A DNA stretch of 64,000 bases, taken from the NCBI RefSeq assembly GCF_027923555.1, contig NZ_AP025523.1, positions 248,001-312,000 of the forward strand, given 5' to 3'. Of the stretch, positions 17,391-26,862 are shown piece after piece. Each line of letters opens with the position of its first letter. Position 1 is the stretch's first letter. The notes below the pieces were generated by a model, which did not search any database, was not told the origin of the DNA, and saw only the letters and a program-made list of their open reading frames with translations. The position numbers and the translations under genes were made by a program. The DNA comes from Vulcanimicrobium alpinum (lineage in GTDB: Bacteria; Vulcanimicrobiota; Vulcanimicrobiia; Vulcanimicrobiales; Vulcanimicrobiaceae).

Positions 17391-18756
17391 GATCGTGCCC
17401 CGCGGAGTGGTGTACGTGTAACTCTCGACGCGGGTCGTTTCTCAGCCCGTAATCACGGCTGAGAGCCGCTGGTTCTGGTTGTCGCTGATCGCTCCGAGTC
17501 CTTCGAGCGAGAGGTACCGTCGCTGCAGCTGCCACTCGTCGTTCTGTTCCAAGAGCAGCGCGCCGACGAGCCGCACGATCGCGGCGTCGTTCGGGAAGAT
17601 ACCAACGACGTCGGTACGCCGCTTGATCTCCGCGTTGAGCCGCTCGAGCGGGTTCGTCGAGGCGATATGCTTTCGATGCGCACGTGGGAAGCCGGTGAAG
17701 GCGAGCACGTCGTTCTGCGCTTCGTCGAGCAGTGCGGCAAGCTTCGGCAGCTTTGTTCGGAAGTGATCGGCGACCACGCGCCACTGCTCGTGCGCGGCTT
17801 CGGTGGTCTCTTGTGCGAACGCCGTGTTGATCAGCGCGAGAACCATCTGCCGTTGGCCCTTGTTCGCGTACGCAAGAGCGTTGCGCATGAAGTGCACGCG
17901 GCACCGCTGCCACGTCGCGTTGAACACTTTCGCGATCGCCGCCTTGAGGCCGAGATGCGCGTCGGAAATGACGAGCTTCACGCCGCGCAAGCCGCGCCGG
18001 GTCAGGTCTCGCAAGAACTTCAACCAGAACGGCTCGGCTTCGCTTGGTCCAACGGCAACACCGACGATTTCCTGACGCCATCAGTGTTTACGGCGACGGC
18101 ATTTATTACGGCAACCGACACGATCCGCCCGGCCTGGCGGACCTTGACGTACGTCGCGTCGATCCACAAGTATGGCCAGTCACCTTCGAGCGGGCGCGTC
18201 AAAACACGTTCACGCGCTCGTCGATTTCACCGCACAACCGCGACACTTGGCTCTTCGAGATCCCGGTCATGCCCATCGCCTTGACAAGCTCGTCGACCGA
18301 ACGCCGTCGAGACGCCCTGGATGTACGCTTCCTGGATCACCGCGACGAGCGCTTTCTCCGCCGTCCTACGCGGTTCGAGAAACGCCGGCAAGTACGAGCC
18401 GCGCCGATGCTTCGGAATACGCAGATCGACCGAGCCGACTCGCGTCTCCCAGAGTCGATCGCGGTAGCCGTTGCGGCTGTTACTGCGCTCGGCAGTTCGC
18501 TCGCCGTACTCGGCGCCCGTGCGCTGCTCGACCTCGAACTCCATGAGCCGCTCGGCAACGTGGGCGAGCAGCTCGCGGACGACGTCGTCCTGCGCCCCCT
18601 TCTCAACGAGCTCGGGAGTGCCATAATGACCTTGGCCATCGTGGTGTCCTTTCGCGGAAAGTTGCTAGGCAAAACCAACCTTCGCCAAGAGCCACGATGG
18701 CCGCCCTCTATCCTACGAGGGGGCCGGGGTCATACACCACGCCCGGGGACACGATC
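17391..18756 (-). mobile_element. IS256-family element, decayed
   Basis: 1366 bp. The left end GATCGTGCCCCGCGGAGTGG and the reverse complement of the right end GATCGTGTCCCCGGGCGTGG form an imperfect terminal inverted repeat continuing into TGTA. Perfect 9-bp direct repeats TACTCTTGG flank it. It encodes one broken transposase on the minus strand. It is a different lineage from the IS256 copies at 58-63 kb. Confidence 0.88.
17442..18639 (-). pseudogene. IS256-family transposase with about four frameshifts
   Basis: Starts at ATG 18637-18639 (MAKVIMAL). Family-like pieces lie in successive frames: AHVAERLMEFEVEQRTGAEY, AVIQEAYIQGVST, then SVDELVKAMGMTGISKSQVS, then RPLEGDWPYLWIDATYVKVR, then FLRDLTRRGLRGVKLVISDA to the end. 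Shifts fall near 18620, 18305, 18200 and 18065. The one near 18200 is a shortened T run. Catalytic Asp (WIDAT), Asp (ISDAHLG) and Glu (NAEIKRR) positions are still readable. It cannot make active transposase as sequenced. Confidence 0.85.
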
Positions 18757-18765
18757 TACTCTTGG
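18757..18765. repeat. Right 9-bp target duplication (TACTCTTGG)
   Basis: Matches 17382-17390 exactly. Confidence 0.85.
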
Positions 18766-18774
18766 CGCATCAGG

Positions 18775-19101
18775 CGCACGATCTTCGACGAAGCCGGGAT
18801 CGTGGCGAAGTTCGGCGTGCTGCCGGAGAGCATCCCGGACTATCTGGCCCTGGTCGGCGATGCGGCGGACGGCTTTCCGGGCCTGCCCGGCTGGGGCGCG
18901 AAAGCCGCGGCCGTTTTGGCCCGATACGTGCACCTCGAAATGATCCCGGCCGATCCGCGCGCCTGGAACGTCAACGTCGCGAGTCCCGGCAGGCTCGCGC
19001 AGAGCCTGGAACGCAACCGCGATCGAGCGTTCTTGTTTCGCGACCTCGCGACGCTTTGCACCGACATCGCGCTCTTCGATGACGTCGATGCCTTGCGCTA
19101 G
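18775..19101 (+). pseudogene. 5'-3' exonuclease (FEN/Pol I-type), C-terminal fragment
   Basis: From about 18775 the frame reads TIFDEAGIVAKFGVLPESIP, then DYLALVGDAADGFPGLPGWG and AKAAAVLARY. This is the helix-3-turn-helix DNA-binding part of a 5' nuclease, whose GDxxDGxPGxxGxG motif is intact. The N-terminal metal-binding domain is absent. Upstream is the serine hydrolase remnant plus IS element. The fragment ends at TAG 19099-19101. An in-frame ATG at 18697 lies inside the IS end and is not a natural start. Confidence 0.75.
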
Positions 19102-19199
19102 AGCGGATAGAACGCCCCGATTCGCTGCGCTTCAAGAGGGAGCTCAGCGTTCGGAAAAGTCCACAGTAGAGATGCCCCTCGCGGTCAAAAACTTGCCGC

Positions 19200-20138
19200 A
19201 TGCAAGCAGTCGTTGCTCACTCGTATGGCGATCTTGACGCCCTTCGCTTCGAGTCGATTCCCGATCCGACGCCGGCCGAGAACGAGATCGTTCTCCGCGT
19301 GGAAGCGACGTCGCTCAATCCGGTGGATCTCAAGGTGCTCTCGGGTGCACTGAAGGTACTGTTCGAGACGCATTTTCCATACGTCCCCGGGGTCGATGCT
19401 GCGGGCACGGTCGTCGCCGTCGGCCCCGGCGTTACCGGGTATGCCGTCGGCGATCGTGTCGGTGGGGCGGTCCACGCCGGTCTCGCTGAATTTGCGCGGG
19501 CTGACATCACCTCACCGCTCGTCGCGCGCGTGCCCGACTCCCTCGAGACCGTGACGGCCGCCGCAGCCCCGGTCGTGGGCTTGGCCGCGCTCGACGCTCG
19601 ACACGCGTCCGGCGATGTTCTTGGGAAGAATGTCGTCGTGATCGGCGCGACGGGGAGCGTCGGTCGTCTCGTCGTTCAACTGGCGGCGTCCGGGGGTGCC
19701 CGCGTGACGGCCACGGCTCGGCCCCGCGACGTGTCGGTTCTTCGATCGCTGGGGGCGAGTGACGTCATCGACTACGATGCAGAGCCGATCGTCGAAGGCA
19801 TTCGGAAGAGACTTCCGAGCGGCGCGGACGTCGTCGTCGATCTCGTGCACGTGGGTGCGGAACTCGCTTCGATCGCCGCAGCCGTCGTGCCGGGCGGGAG
19901 ACTCGTCTCGACCCTGTTCGGCCCGACCGGCGAACAAGTCGGCGATGGCGTTTCACTCACGTACGTTCGGATGGACGAAGGCGGGCCGGCGACGACCGCG
20001 GAGGTCTATGCCGCGTTGGTCGCGGGCTCGTTGCGTCTAGACATCGGCCGAACGTTTCCGTTTGCTGAAGCGATCGAGGCCCTTCGTGCGCTGCAGCGCG
20101 GCGATATTCGAGGAAAGCTTGTCGTCACGCAAGGGTAG
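19200..20138 (+). CDS. Zinc-type alcohol dehydrogenase-like / quinone oxidoreductase
   Basis: 312 residues from ATG 19200. GroES-like N-terminal domain (LRVEATSLNPVDLKVLSGAL, PGVDAAGTVVAVGPGV) is followed by the Rossmann motif VVVIGATGSVGRLVVQLA for NADP(H). Zinc-ligand cysteines are absent, so it belongs to the zinc-independent quinone-oxidoreductase branch. It is a medium-chain reductase of unknown substrate and appears monocistronic. Confidence 0.88.
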   Translation: MQAVVAHSYGDLDALRFESIPDPTPAENEIVLRVEATSLNPVDLKVLSGALKVLFETHFPYVPGVDAAGTVVAVGPGVTGYAVGDRVGGAVHAGLAEFARADITSPLVARVPDSLETVTAAAAPVVGLAALDARHASGDVLGKNVVVIGATGSVGRLVVQLAASGGARVTATARPRDVSVLRSLGASDVIDYDAEPIVEGIRKRLPSGADVVVDLVHVGAELASIAAAVVPGGRLVSTLFGPTGEQVGDGVSLTYVRMDEGGPATTAEVYAALVAGSLRLDIGRTFPFAEAIEALRALQRGDIRGKLVVTQG

Positions 20139-20208
20139 CAGCAGTCGCTCTCATCGCGCGCGATCGGCAGACGTTCTTGTGAGAAGGTGATGGACCCGAA
20201 AGTCTACC

Positions 20209-20345
20209 TTGCATCTCGTCGGATACACGTTCGGTATGTTGGCGTTTGCGCTCATCTATTGGTCGCTTCGGCGGAAACTCATCATCGAAATGGACGGGTC
20301 TCCGCCCTCTTGCACAAGCGGCGGGCTTGAAACATCAGCGCGATG
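20209..20345 (+). other. Possible remnant of a membrane protein between oxidoreductase and comEC
   Basis: In the 231-bp gap after the oxidoreductase one frame reads LHLVGYTFGMLAFALIYWSL followed by RRKLIIEMDGSPPS and stops at TGA 20343-20345. The hydrophobic stretch followed by RR looks like a membrane helix. An ATG at 20236 and a TTG near 20209 exist but no ribosome site is clear. It may be a tiny gene or the start of a lost sensor gene. Confidence 0.25.
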
Positions 20346-20369
20346 ACCGCGGCCCCGTTTCGCTGCGCA

Positions 20370-22646
20370 TCAGAACGCTTCGCAGCGAATCATCGTGTGC
20401 GGCTCTTGCGAATTGCCGATGGTGATCGCACCGCAGGTGTCGGTTCGAAGGATGCGGCTCCCGGTCGAGCGCCAGGTGTCGATCGTCGCCGCGGCCGGGT
20501 GACCGAACGTATTATGCCGGCCGACGGAGATGACGGCGATCGCCGGACGGACGTGTGCTGCGAAGTCCGGGGTCGAAGCGTAGGCGCTCCCATGGTGCCC
20601 GACTTTCACGACCTCGGCGTGGAGATCGTCGCCGGACCCGATGAGCCGTGCTTCCGCGGCCTCGCCCGCGTCGCCCATGAGCAGTTCGCGAAATCCGGCA
20701 TACTGCAGCATGGCCACGATGCTGTTCTCGTTCACGTCGTCGCCGGTGCCGGCGAGGAACGGCTCCGCCGGCGCGAGGACGTCGAGGATCACACCGTCGC
20801 CGGACGTCCAACGCAGACCGCGCCGCGCGATGACGATCGGCACGTCATGCTTCTTCGCCGAGGCGATGCAATCGCGGTACGCATGTCCGCCGTAGGGCTG
20901 GCCGGAGTCGAAGATCATCCGCACCGGCATCGCCTCGACGATGGGCGAGCAGCCGCCGACGTGATCGCCGTGCGGATGCGTGTTCACGAGGAGATCGATG
21001 TGTGCGATCCCTTGCCGACGCAAGTACGCGAGCACGACGCGCTCGCCGACCTGTTCGGCGGGTGACGTTCCGCCTTCGGCGACGCCGCGCTCCAGGCGGC
21101 CTCCGCTGTCGATGAGGATCGTACGGCCGCGCGGCGTGCGCACGACGATGCCGTCGCCTTGGCCGACGTCGAGCATCGTGATGGTGAGGCGTCCGTCGGG
21201 CGGCCGCAGCGTTGTGAACATCACCGCAGCGGATGCCAGCGCGAGCAGCCCGATCGCGCCGTGCAGGCTGCGGCGGGCGACGAGCGCACTTGCGACGGCC
21301 GCTGCGTCGTAGAGGACGATCGCGACCGCCGGCGGCGGTGCAACGAACGCCTGCGATCCCGGGAGCAGCGCGACGATCCGAACGACCTCCAGCATCGCCG
21401 AAACGTCCCAATAGGACGCGCTTGCTGCAAGCGTTCCGGCAAACGGGATCGGCGCGAACGCGAGCGTCGCCGCGCCGCACACGATTGCGAGCGCCGTGCC
21501 CGGGACCACCAGAGCGTTGGCGAGCACCGCATAGGGCGCGATCGTCCCGAACACCGCCGCGCTCAACGGCCACACCCCGATCTGCGTCGCGATCGTGAGC
21601 GCGAGCGCTTCGCGCAGGCGTTCGGGCAAACCGCGCTTCGCGAGCATCTGCTCGATGACGCGGGCGAACAGCACGATCGCGCCGACGCACGAAAACGAGA
21701 GCGCGAACGATACCGTCGCGACCGCGGCCGGCCACAGCGCGGCGACGGCGAGCGCGGCCAGCGCGAGCGCATTCCACGACACCAGACGCGCGCCGCACGC
21801 GCGCGCCAGCAGTGCGGCCGATACCATCACCGCGGCACGTTGAGACGGCAGGTGCGCTCCGCTCAGCCACGCGTATGCGACGACGAACGGAATCGTTCCC
21901 AGCGACGCGACGATGCGCGATGCCCTCAGCAGGCGAAGGAGCGCGAGCACGAGGCCGGCGACGACGCCGAGATGCAGGCCCGCGGTCACCAGCACGTGCA
22001 CCGTGCCCGTCGCCTGAAACGCCGCGCGCAGGTCGGGCGGCAGCGTTCCGCGCTCGCCCCACAGCGCGCCCGCGACGAACGTCGCGTGGGGTTCGGGAAG
22101 CTGTGCGCGGAGGTGCGCGGCCAGCGCTTCGCGCAGCCGCGCCGCCCACGTCCGCGCGTCACGCGGGTCCGGTGCGTCGCGCGCCATCACCATGCCGTGC
22201 AGCGTGCCCGACAGCCCTTCGCCCAGCGCGATCGCGCGCCGCGACGGCTCGCCGGGATTGCGCGCTTCGTCGAACGGCTCGAGCCGTCCGCGCACGACGA
22301 GGCGCTCCCCGGCGCGCGCGTCGCCGCGCACCGTCACCTGCAATGCGACGCCGCCTGCGGTCGTGCACGGAAAGCGTGCGGCACCGTCGGCGCGTCGGAC
22401 GTCGCCGACGATCGTGCACGCGATGCGAAGCGTTCGCGATTCGCGATCGACGATCGGAGGCGCACCGCGCAACGCGCACCACGCCAGCGCCGCAAGCGCG
22501 AACGCTCCGGCGATGCGGGTGCGCCGGAGCGCGAGCGCGCACGCGATTACCACGACGGCGAACGCGGCGGCCGCCGCGCCTGCTGACGTCGCGGCGACGG
22601 CCGCGACGAACGCTGCCGCCGGCAAGAGCAAAGGAGCGCGTCCCAC
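20370..22646 (-). CDS. comEC: ComEC/Rec2 DNA-uptake channel
   Basis: 758 residues from GTG 22644-22646. Order: N-terminal membrane segments, an OB-like DUF4131 domain (~70-160), the Competence domain with many helices (FVAGALWGERGTLPPDLRAA, HVLVTAGLHLGVVAG), and a C-terminal metallo-beta-lactamase domain (MLDVGQGDGIVVRTPRGRTI, VNTHPHGDHVGG). The family carries single-stranded DNA across the inner membrane in natural transformation. comEA lies 8 kb away at 30398. Confidence 0.93.
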   Translation of the reverse strand: MGRAPLLLPAAAFVAAVAATSAGAAAAAFAVVVIACALALRRTRIAGAFALAALAWCALRGAPPIVDRESRTLRIACTIVGDVRRADGAARFPCTTAGGVALQVTVRGDARAGERLVVRGRLEPFDEARNPGEPSRRAIALGEGLSGTLHGMVMARDAPDPRDARTWAARLREALAAHLRAQLPEPHATFVAGALWGERGTLPPDLRAAFQATGTVHVLVTAGLHLGVVAGLVLALLRLLRASRIVASLGTIPFVVAYAWLSGAHLPSQRAAVMVSAALLARACGARLVSWNALALAALAVAALWPAAVATVSFALSFSCVGAIVLFARVIEQMLAKRGLPERLREALALTIATQIGVWPLSAAVFGTIAPYAVLANALVVPGTALAIVCGAATLAFAPIPFAGTLAASASYWDVSAMLEVVRIVALLPGSQAFVAPPPAVAIVLYDAAAVASALVARRSLHGAIGLLALASAAVMFTTLRPPDGRLTITMLDVGQGDGIVVRTPRGRTILIDSGGRLERGVAEGGTSPAEQVGERVVLAYLRRQGIAHIDLLVNTHPHGDHVGGCSPIVEAMPVRMIFDSGQPYGGHAYRDCIASAKKHDVPIVIARRGLRWTSGDGVILDVLAPAEPFLAGTGDDVNENSIVAMLQYAGFRELLMGDAGEAAEARLIGSGDDLHAEVVKVGHHGSAYASTPDFAAHVRPAIAVISVGRHNTFGHPAAATIDTWRSTGSRILRTDTCGAITIGNSQEPHTMIRCEAF

Positions 22647-22845
22647 GCTTCTCGTTCACGCGTGCCGGCACCATCGCAAGGACGCCCGACAAAACTCGCA
22701 GCCCTCCGCCCGCTCGGAAGGGGCCCGTTGTCCGGATGGAGGGTCGGTCCGCCCGACCCTTACGCGGTTGTCGAATGGCTCGCGCCGCGATCTCCGTTAC
22801 GCTACGGGCTCCACAGTCTCACTACTGGGCGGAGGTGTTTGTTCG

Positions 22846-24261
22846 TTGGATTTCCTGGCCGATGCTAATCCCTACATCGCGGCGCCGAGTTTTCTGAACT
22901 CGGGCGACACCGCGTGGCAGCTCACCGCTGCCACATTCGTCGGGATGCAGAGCATTCCGGGACTTGCGATTCTCTACGCGGGGCTCGTGAAGAAGAAATG
23001 GGCGCTCAACTCGGCGGTCATGTGCTTCTACGCGTTCTCGATCGTGCTGCTCTGCTGGGTGCTGTGGGGCTACAACATGTCGTTCGGCGTGCCGCTTTGG
23101 GGCGACGGACTGAAGATCATGGGCTCGGCGTTCCAGGTGCTTGGAATTCCGCATCCCGCGATCGGCGCCGAAGGCGAGATCGGACAAGCGGCAATCCCGC
23201 TCGCGGGCGCCGGCTTCCCGCCGCTGCGGTTCGCCGGTTCGGCGATGATTTATTTCCAATTCGTGTTCGCAGCGATCACGCCGATCCTCATCGCGGGCTC
23301 GGTCCTCGGACGCATGAACTTCAAAGCGTGGATGCTGTTCGTTCCGCTGTGGAGCTCGCTGGTCTACACCGTCGGTGCGTTTGCGCTGTGGGGCGGCGGC
23401 TGGCTCGCGGGGATGGGCGCCGTCGACTACTCGGGAGGGTACGTCATCCATCTCGCGGCCGGCGTCTCGGGCTTCGTCGCTGCGGCGATGGTCGGCCCGC
23501 GTCTGCTCGAAGACCGCAAGAGCTTCGATCCGAACAACTTGATTGTCGCGCTCGCGGGCGCCGGGATCTTGTGGCTCGGCTGGAACGGCTTCAACGGCGG
23601 TGACCCGTACTTCGCCAACGCCGACGCTGCGGCGGCCGTACTCAACACGAACATCGCGACTGCGGTCGCCCTGCTCTGCTGGCTCGTGCTCGACATGTTC
23701 GCGCTGGGCAAACCGTCGGCGGTCTCGATGATCAACGGGATGATCGTGGGCCTCGTCGCGATCACCCCGGCGGCCGGCTACGTCGACGGCTACGGCGCGA
23801 TCGCCACGGGCGGGGTCGCCGCGCTGGTCGCGTGGTTCAGCCTCAACAAGATCGGTCAGATGGCGTTCATGAAGCGCGTCGACGACACGTTCGGCGTGCT
23901 GCACACGCACGGCGTCGCCGGCCTCATGGGCGGTCTGTGCGTCGGGCTCTTCGCCAACCCCAACATGATCGAATACCTCAGCGGCGACAAGAAGACGTCG
24001 CCGGTCTCGGTCTCGGGTCTGTTCTTCGGGAATCCGAAGCAGCTGTGGCTGCAGTTCTTCGCCGCGGTCTGCATCATCGTGTGGAACGTGATCGGGACGT
24101 ACATCGTGCTGAAGATCGTCTCGCTCGTCGTGAAGCTGCGCGCCAGTGACGGTGAAGTCGAGGGCGGCGATCTTGCGATCCACGGCATCGATCCGGTGCC
24201 TTCCTACTTGCCGCCGACGTCAAACGGGACGCCCGTCGCGCCGGCCGCGCCGGTCGGCTGA
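22846..24261 (+). CDS. amt: Ammonium transporter
   Basis: 471 residues from TTG 22846; GGAGGT at 22831-22836 fixes the start (MDFLADANPYIAAPSFLNSG). There are about eleven membrane helices. Signatures are VYTVGAFALWGGGWLAGMGA, DYSGGYVIHLAAGVSGFVAA and the twin-His pore motif HTHGVAGLMGG. It imports ammonium. No glnK regulator gene is adjacent, which is unusual for amt. The 199-bp leader upstream holds nothing I can name. Confidence 0.94.
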   Translation: MDFLADANPYIAAPSFLNSGDTAWQLTAATFVGMQSIPGLAILYAGLVKKKWALNSAVMCFYAFSIVLLCWVLWGYNMSFGVPLWGDGLKIMGSAFQVLGIPHPAIGAEGEIGQAAIPLAGAGFPPLRFAGSAMIYFQFVFAAITPILIAGSVLGRMNFKAWMLFVPLWSSLVYTVGAFALWGGGWLAGMGAVDYSGGYVIHLAAGVSGFVAAAMVGPRLLEDRKSFDPNNLIVALAGAGILWLGWNGFNGGDPYFANADAAAAVLNTNIATAVALLCWLVLDMFALGKPSAVSMINGMIVGLVAITPAAGYVDGYGAIATGGVAALVAWFSLNKIGQMAFMKRVDDTFGVLHTHGVAGLMGGLCVGLFANPNMIEYLSGDKKTSPVSVSGLFFGNPKQLWLQFFAAVCIIVWNVIGTYIVLKIVSLVVKLRASDGEVEGGDLAIHGIDPVPSYLPPTSNGTPVAPAAPVG

Positions 24262-24268
24262 GTTCCAT

Positions 24269-24359
24269 GTCACGCTGAGCGTGTCGAAGCGCCGCCTCGA
24301 TCGAGCATATCGGTGGCGGCGCCGCGACACGCTCAGCGTGACGCGACGCTCGGCGTGAC
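24269..24359. repeat. Dispersed 3'-end repeat, copy 2, as an inverted pair
   Basis: GTCACGCTGAGCGTGTCGAA at 24269 and its inverse CGACACGCTCAGCGTGAC ending at 24342 form long arms with GC-rich inner stems (GCGCCGCC/GGCGGCGCC). A third partial unit (GCTCGGCGTGAC) follows. It lies just after the amt stop codon and could act as a transcription terminator. Confidence 0.75.
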
Positions 24360-24438
24360 TGTGATGCAGCGCCGACGCAGTGCGAGCAAGCGTTGCGGCG
24401 CGGGAGAGTCCCCGCAGGGGCCGAACCCAACCGGCCGC

Positions 24439-25389
24439 ATGCGTATCGTCGTCACCGGCGGAGCCGGATTCATCGGATCGCACATCGTCGACGCGTTCGT
24501 CGCCGAAGGGCACGACGTCGTCGTGCTCGACAGCCTCTGGTCGCACGGCGGCGGCCGTCGCGAGAACATCCCGGAAAACGTGTCGTTCGTGCACATGGAC
24601 ATCCGCGACGACGGCGTGCACCGGATCTTCGCCGAGTTCAAGCCCGAGATCGTGTGCCATCACGCCGCGCAGCACTCGGTCGCGATCGGTGCCCGCGATC
24701 CGAAACTCGACGCGAACGTCAACGTCATCGGGATGCTCAACGTCCTCGACGCGGCGGTGAAAGCCGGAACGCACAAGGTGATCTTCGCTTCGAGCGCCGC
24801 GACGTACGGCGACGTCGACGCGATGCCGGTCGACGAGACGTCGCCGCAGCGCCCGGTCTCGCCGTACGGCATCACCAAGATGGTGACCGAGCACTACCTG
24901 CGGTTCTTCGCGTCCGAACACGGCCTCGACTACACCGCGCTGCGCTACGGCAACGTCTACGGCCCGCGCCAGGATCCCAACGGCGAAGCGGGCGTCATCG
25001 CGATCTTCCTTGGGAAGTTTCTCGCCAAGGCGGGGATCCGCATCGACTGGGACGGCGAACAGACGCGCGACTACGTCTACGTCGGCGACGTCGTCCGCGC
25101 CAACGTCGCGGCGCTCGCCGCCGGATCGAAAGAGATCTTCGTGATCGGGACCGGCAAACGCACGTCGGTGAACGACATCTACCGCGCGCTCGTCGAGATC
25201 ACCGGGTTCGAGGCACCGGTCACGCACGCGCCGCGGCGCCCCGGCGACGCGCGCGAAGTCTACTTCAACTCCGCCAAGGCGAAACGCGACCTCGGCTGGG
25301 AAGCGCAGGTCTCGCTCGTCGACGGGATGCGCGCAACGTACGACTACTTCCGCGAGCGCGAGAAATTCATGGGCGGCGTCGGCGCGTAA
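24439..25389 (+). CDS. NAD-dependent epimerase/dehydratase (UDP-glucose 4-epimerase-like)
   Basis: 316 residues from ATG 24439. Extended short-chain dehydrogenase fold: VTGGAGFIGSHIVDAF binds NAD, Ser in FASSAATYGD and the YxxxK pair in SPYGITK are catalytic, and DWDGEQTRDYVYVGDVVRAN is the usual substrate-side motif. It interconverts or modifies nucleotide sugars for surface glycans; UDP-glucose 4-epimerase is the closest match by eye. It is not in an operon with other sugar genes here. Confidence 0.88.
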   Translation: MRIVVTGGAGFIGSHIVDAFVAEGHDVVVLDSLWSHGGGRRENIPENVSFVHMDIRDDGVHRIFAEFKPEIVCHHAAQHSVAIGARDPKLDANVNVIGMLNVLDAAVKAGTHKVIFASSAATYGDVDAMPVDETSPQRPVSPYGITKMVTEHYLRFFASEHGLDYTALRYGNVYGPRQDPNGEAGVIAIFLGKFLAKAGIRIDWDGEQTRDYVYVGDVVRANVAALAAGSKEIFVIGTGKRTSVNDIYRALVEITGFEAPVTHAPRRPGDAREVYFNSAKAKRDLGWEAQVSLVDGMRATYDYFREREKFMGGVGA

Positions 25390-25398
25390 CGCCCCGCG

Positions 25399-25857
25399 TC
25401 ACGGAAGCGGGTGGATGTCCGTCGCGGCTTGCGGCGGCGTTTTGAACGCGACGATCTTCAAGTTCGCGTCGGTCGTCCCGCCGTGCGGTGTGCCCGCGGG
25501 GATCACGAGCATCGTCCCCGGTTTGAGCGGGACTTGCTTGTCGCCGAGCCACTCGGTCCCGCTCCCGGCGAGGACGATTTGGATCTCGTTCGCGTCGGCG
25601 TGATAGTGCTTGAACACCGTGCCGATCTGGACCGCGCCGGTCGCGCCGTCCGCTGCCAAGAGCGCCTTACTGCGTAGATTCGGCGTCGCGGGAGCCGGCG
25701 TGGCGAGATCGGCCGGCGTGAGTGCACCGAGATCGTAGACGGCGGGCTGCAGCGGCGCTGCCGCCGCGCGCGCGGGCTGCGGCAGGTGCGCGAACGCCGC
25801 GCCCGCCGTGAAAGCGACGGCCGCCACGGCGACCGTGCGAAGTGCTGGGAGTTGCAT
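25399..25857 (-). CDS. Secreted cupin-domain protein
   Basis: 152 residues from ATG 25855-25857, with a signal peptide (LRTVAVAAVAFTAGAAFAHL). The cupin barrel shows motif 1 HYHADANEIQIVLAGSG and motif 2 PAGTPHGGTTD, with His/His/Glu metal ligands and a distal His. It is likely periplasmic; enzyme or binding function is not known. It faces the epimerase gene convergently. Confidence 0.82.
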   Translation of the reverse strand: MQLPALRTVAVAAVAFTAGAAFAHLPQPARAAAAPLQPAVYDLGALTPADLATPAPATPNLRSKALLAADGATGAVQIGTVFKHYHADANEIQIVLAGSGTEWLGDKQVPLKPGTMLVIPAGTPHGGTTDANLKIVAFKTPPQAATDIHPLP

Positions 25858-25922
25858 GGCCCTCCATTCGCGGCGACCTCCGCCCCGCCTCGGCGCGACC
25901 GGATACGTCGGATGCCGGCCGC

Positions 25923-26852
25923 TCACGCCGGCCGGTACCGAGCGCCGGCCGCGACGTAGGGCACGTAGCGGAAGTCGCGGATCGAAATCAGGCGCCCGCC
26001 TTCCGACGCGATAATGATGAAGTACGCCGGCTGCGCGTCCTGCCCGGGACGGAAGATCGCGACGGCGGGCAAGCCGTCGACGACGCCGGACTCGGCGCGC
26101 AGGTGTTCGCTCTTCACGAGCTCGCGGTAGCGCTCGTAGTAGCCGGCCCGGATCGCGCGCTGCTTGACGCGCGACACGATGTCGAGTTGCGCTTCCTCGG
26201 CGAGCAAGGCGCGCAGTCCGTCCCAGTCGCGCGCATTGAAGAGCGCGACATAGCGCCGCAGCATCACCGCCTCTTCGGCTGACGCGGGCGCCGTGGGACG
26301 ATCGAGGACCGCGCGCGGCGTGACGGCGAGCGTGTGACGCGCGCGGGATAACGCGGATTTGACGGCGCCGACCGTCGTGCCCATCGTGTCCGCCGTCTGC
26401 TCGAGCGAGGGTCCGAGCACGTCTTTGAGCAGCAACGCGCTGCGCTGCACCGGCGGCAGCTCGACGAACACCGTCAGCGCCGCCTCGACGAGCGACGGAT
26501 CGACCGCGTCGTCGTCGCCGGCGGGTGCGGCGCGGTCGGGGGCGTCCGCAACGAGCTCGACGTGCCGGCGCTCGTATCGTTTGAGAAAGTCCATCGCGGT
26601 GTTGTGCGCGATCCGGAAGAGCCATGGGCGCAGGTTGGGCGGTTCGGTCATCTGCGCGAGCGCGTAGAACGCTTTCGCGAGCGTCTCTTGCACCACGTCC
26701 TCGCCGTCGATCGCCGAGCCCGTCATGCGCGCGGCGTACCGGTGCAGTTCCGGCCGGATGTCGTCGACGAGTTCCATGAACCCGTCGCGGGCGTCCGTCA
26801 TGGCCGGCACGAGCGTGCGCGCCTTGTCCTCCATCCCCGCGGCTACCGGCAT
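25923..26852 (-). CDS. ECF sigma factor with C-terminal SnoaL-like domain
   Basis: 309 residues. Region 2 (YAARMTGSAIDGEDVVQETL, PWLFRIAHNTAMDFLKRYER) and region 4 (VFVELPPVQRSALLLKDVLG, MGTTVGAVKSALSRARHTL) are clear. A ~100-residue SnoaL/NTF2-like domain (EEAVMLRRYVALFNARDWDG ... YFIIIASEGGRL) follows, as in the SigJ/ECF41-type groups where this domain modulates activity in place of a separate anti-sigma factor. It may control the small membrane gene downstream. Confidence 0.9.
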   Translation of the reverse strand: MPVAAGMEDKARTLVPAMTDARDGFMELVDDIRPELHRYAARMTGSAIDGEDVVQETLAKAFYALAQMTEPPNLRPWLFRIAHNTAMDFLKRYERRHVELVADAPDRAAPAGDDDAVDPSLVEAALTVFVELPPVQRSALLLKDVLGPSLEQTADTMGTTVGAVKSALSRARHTLAVTPRAVLDRPTAPASAEEAVMLRRYVALFNARDWDGLRALLAEEAQLDIVSRVKQRAIRAGYYERYRELVKSEHLRAESGVVDGLPAVAIFRPGQDAQPAYFIIIASEGGRLISIRDFRYVPYVAAGARYRPA

Positions 26853-26862
26853 CGCCGTGCCG

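Noticed and set aside
18697-19101. Exonuclease as a complete gene from ATG 18697
   Set aside because: The first ~20 codons are IS terminal sequence and the catalytic metal-binding domain is absent, so it is a fragment.
22647-22845. Riboswitch or leader RNA ahead of the ammonium transporter
   Set aside because: The 199-bp gap has no motif I recognise as glnA, ydaO or other known leaders; only the GGAGGT ribosome site is clear.
24269-24359. Repeated units as a CRISPR array
   Set aside because: Units are palindromic, irregularly spaced, partly degenerate, and the same unit occurs singly at five other places; no cas gene is present.
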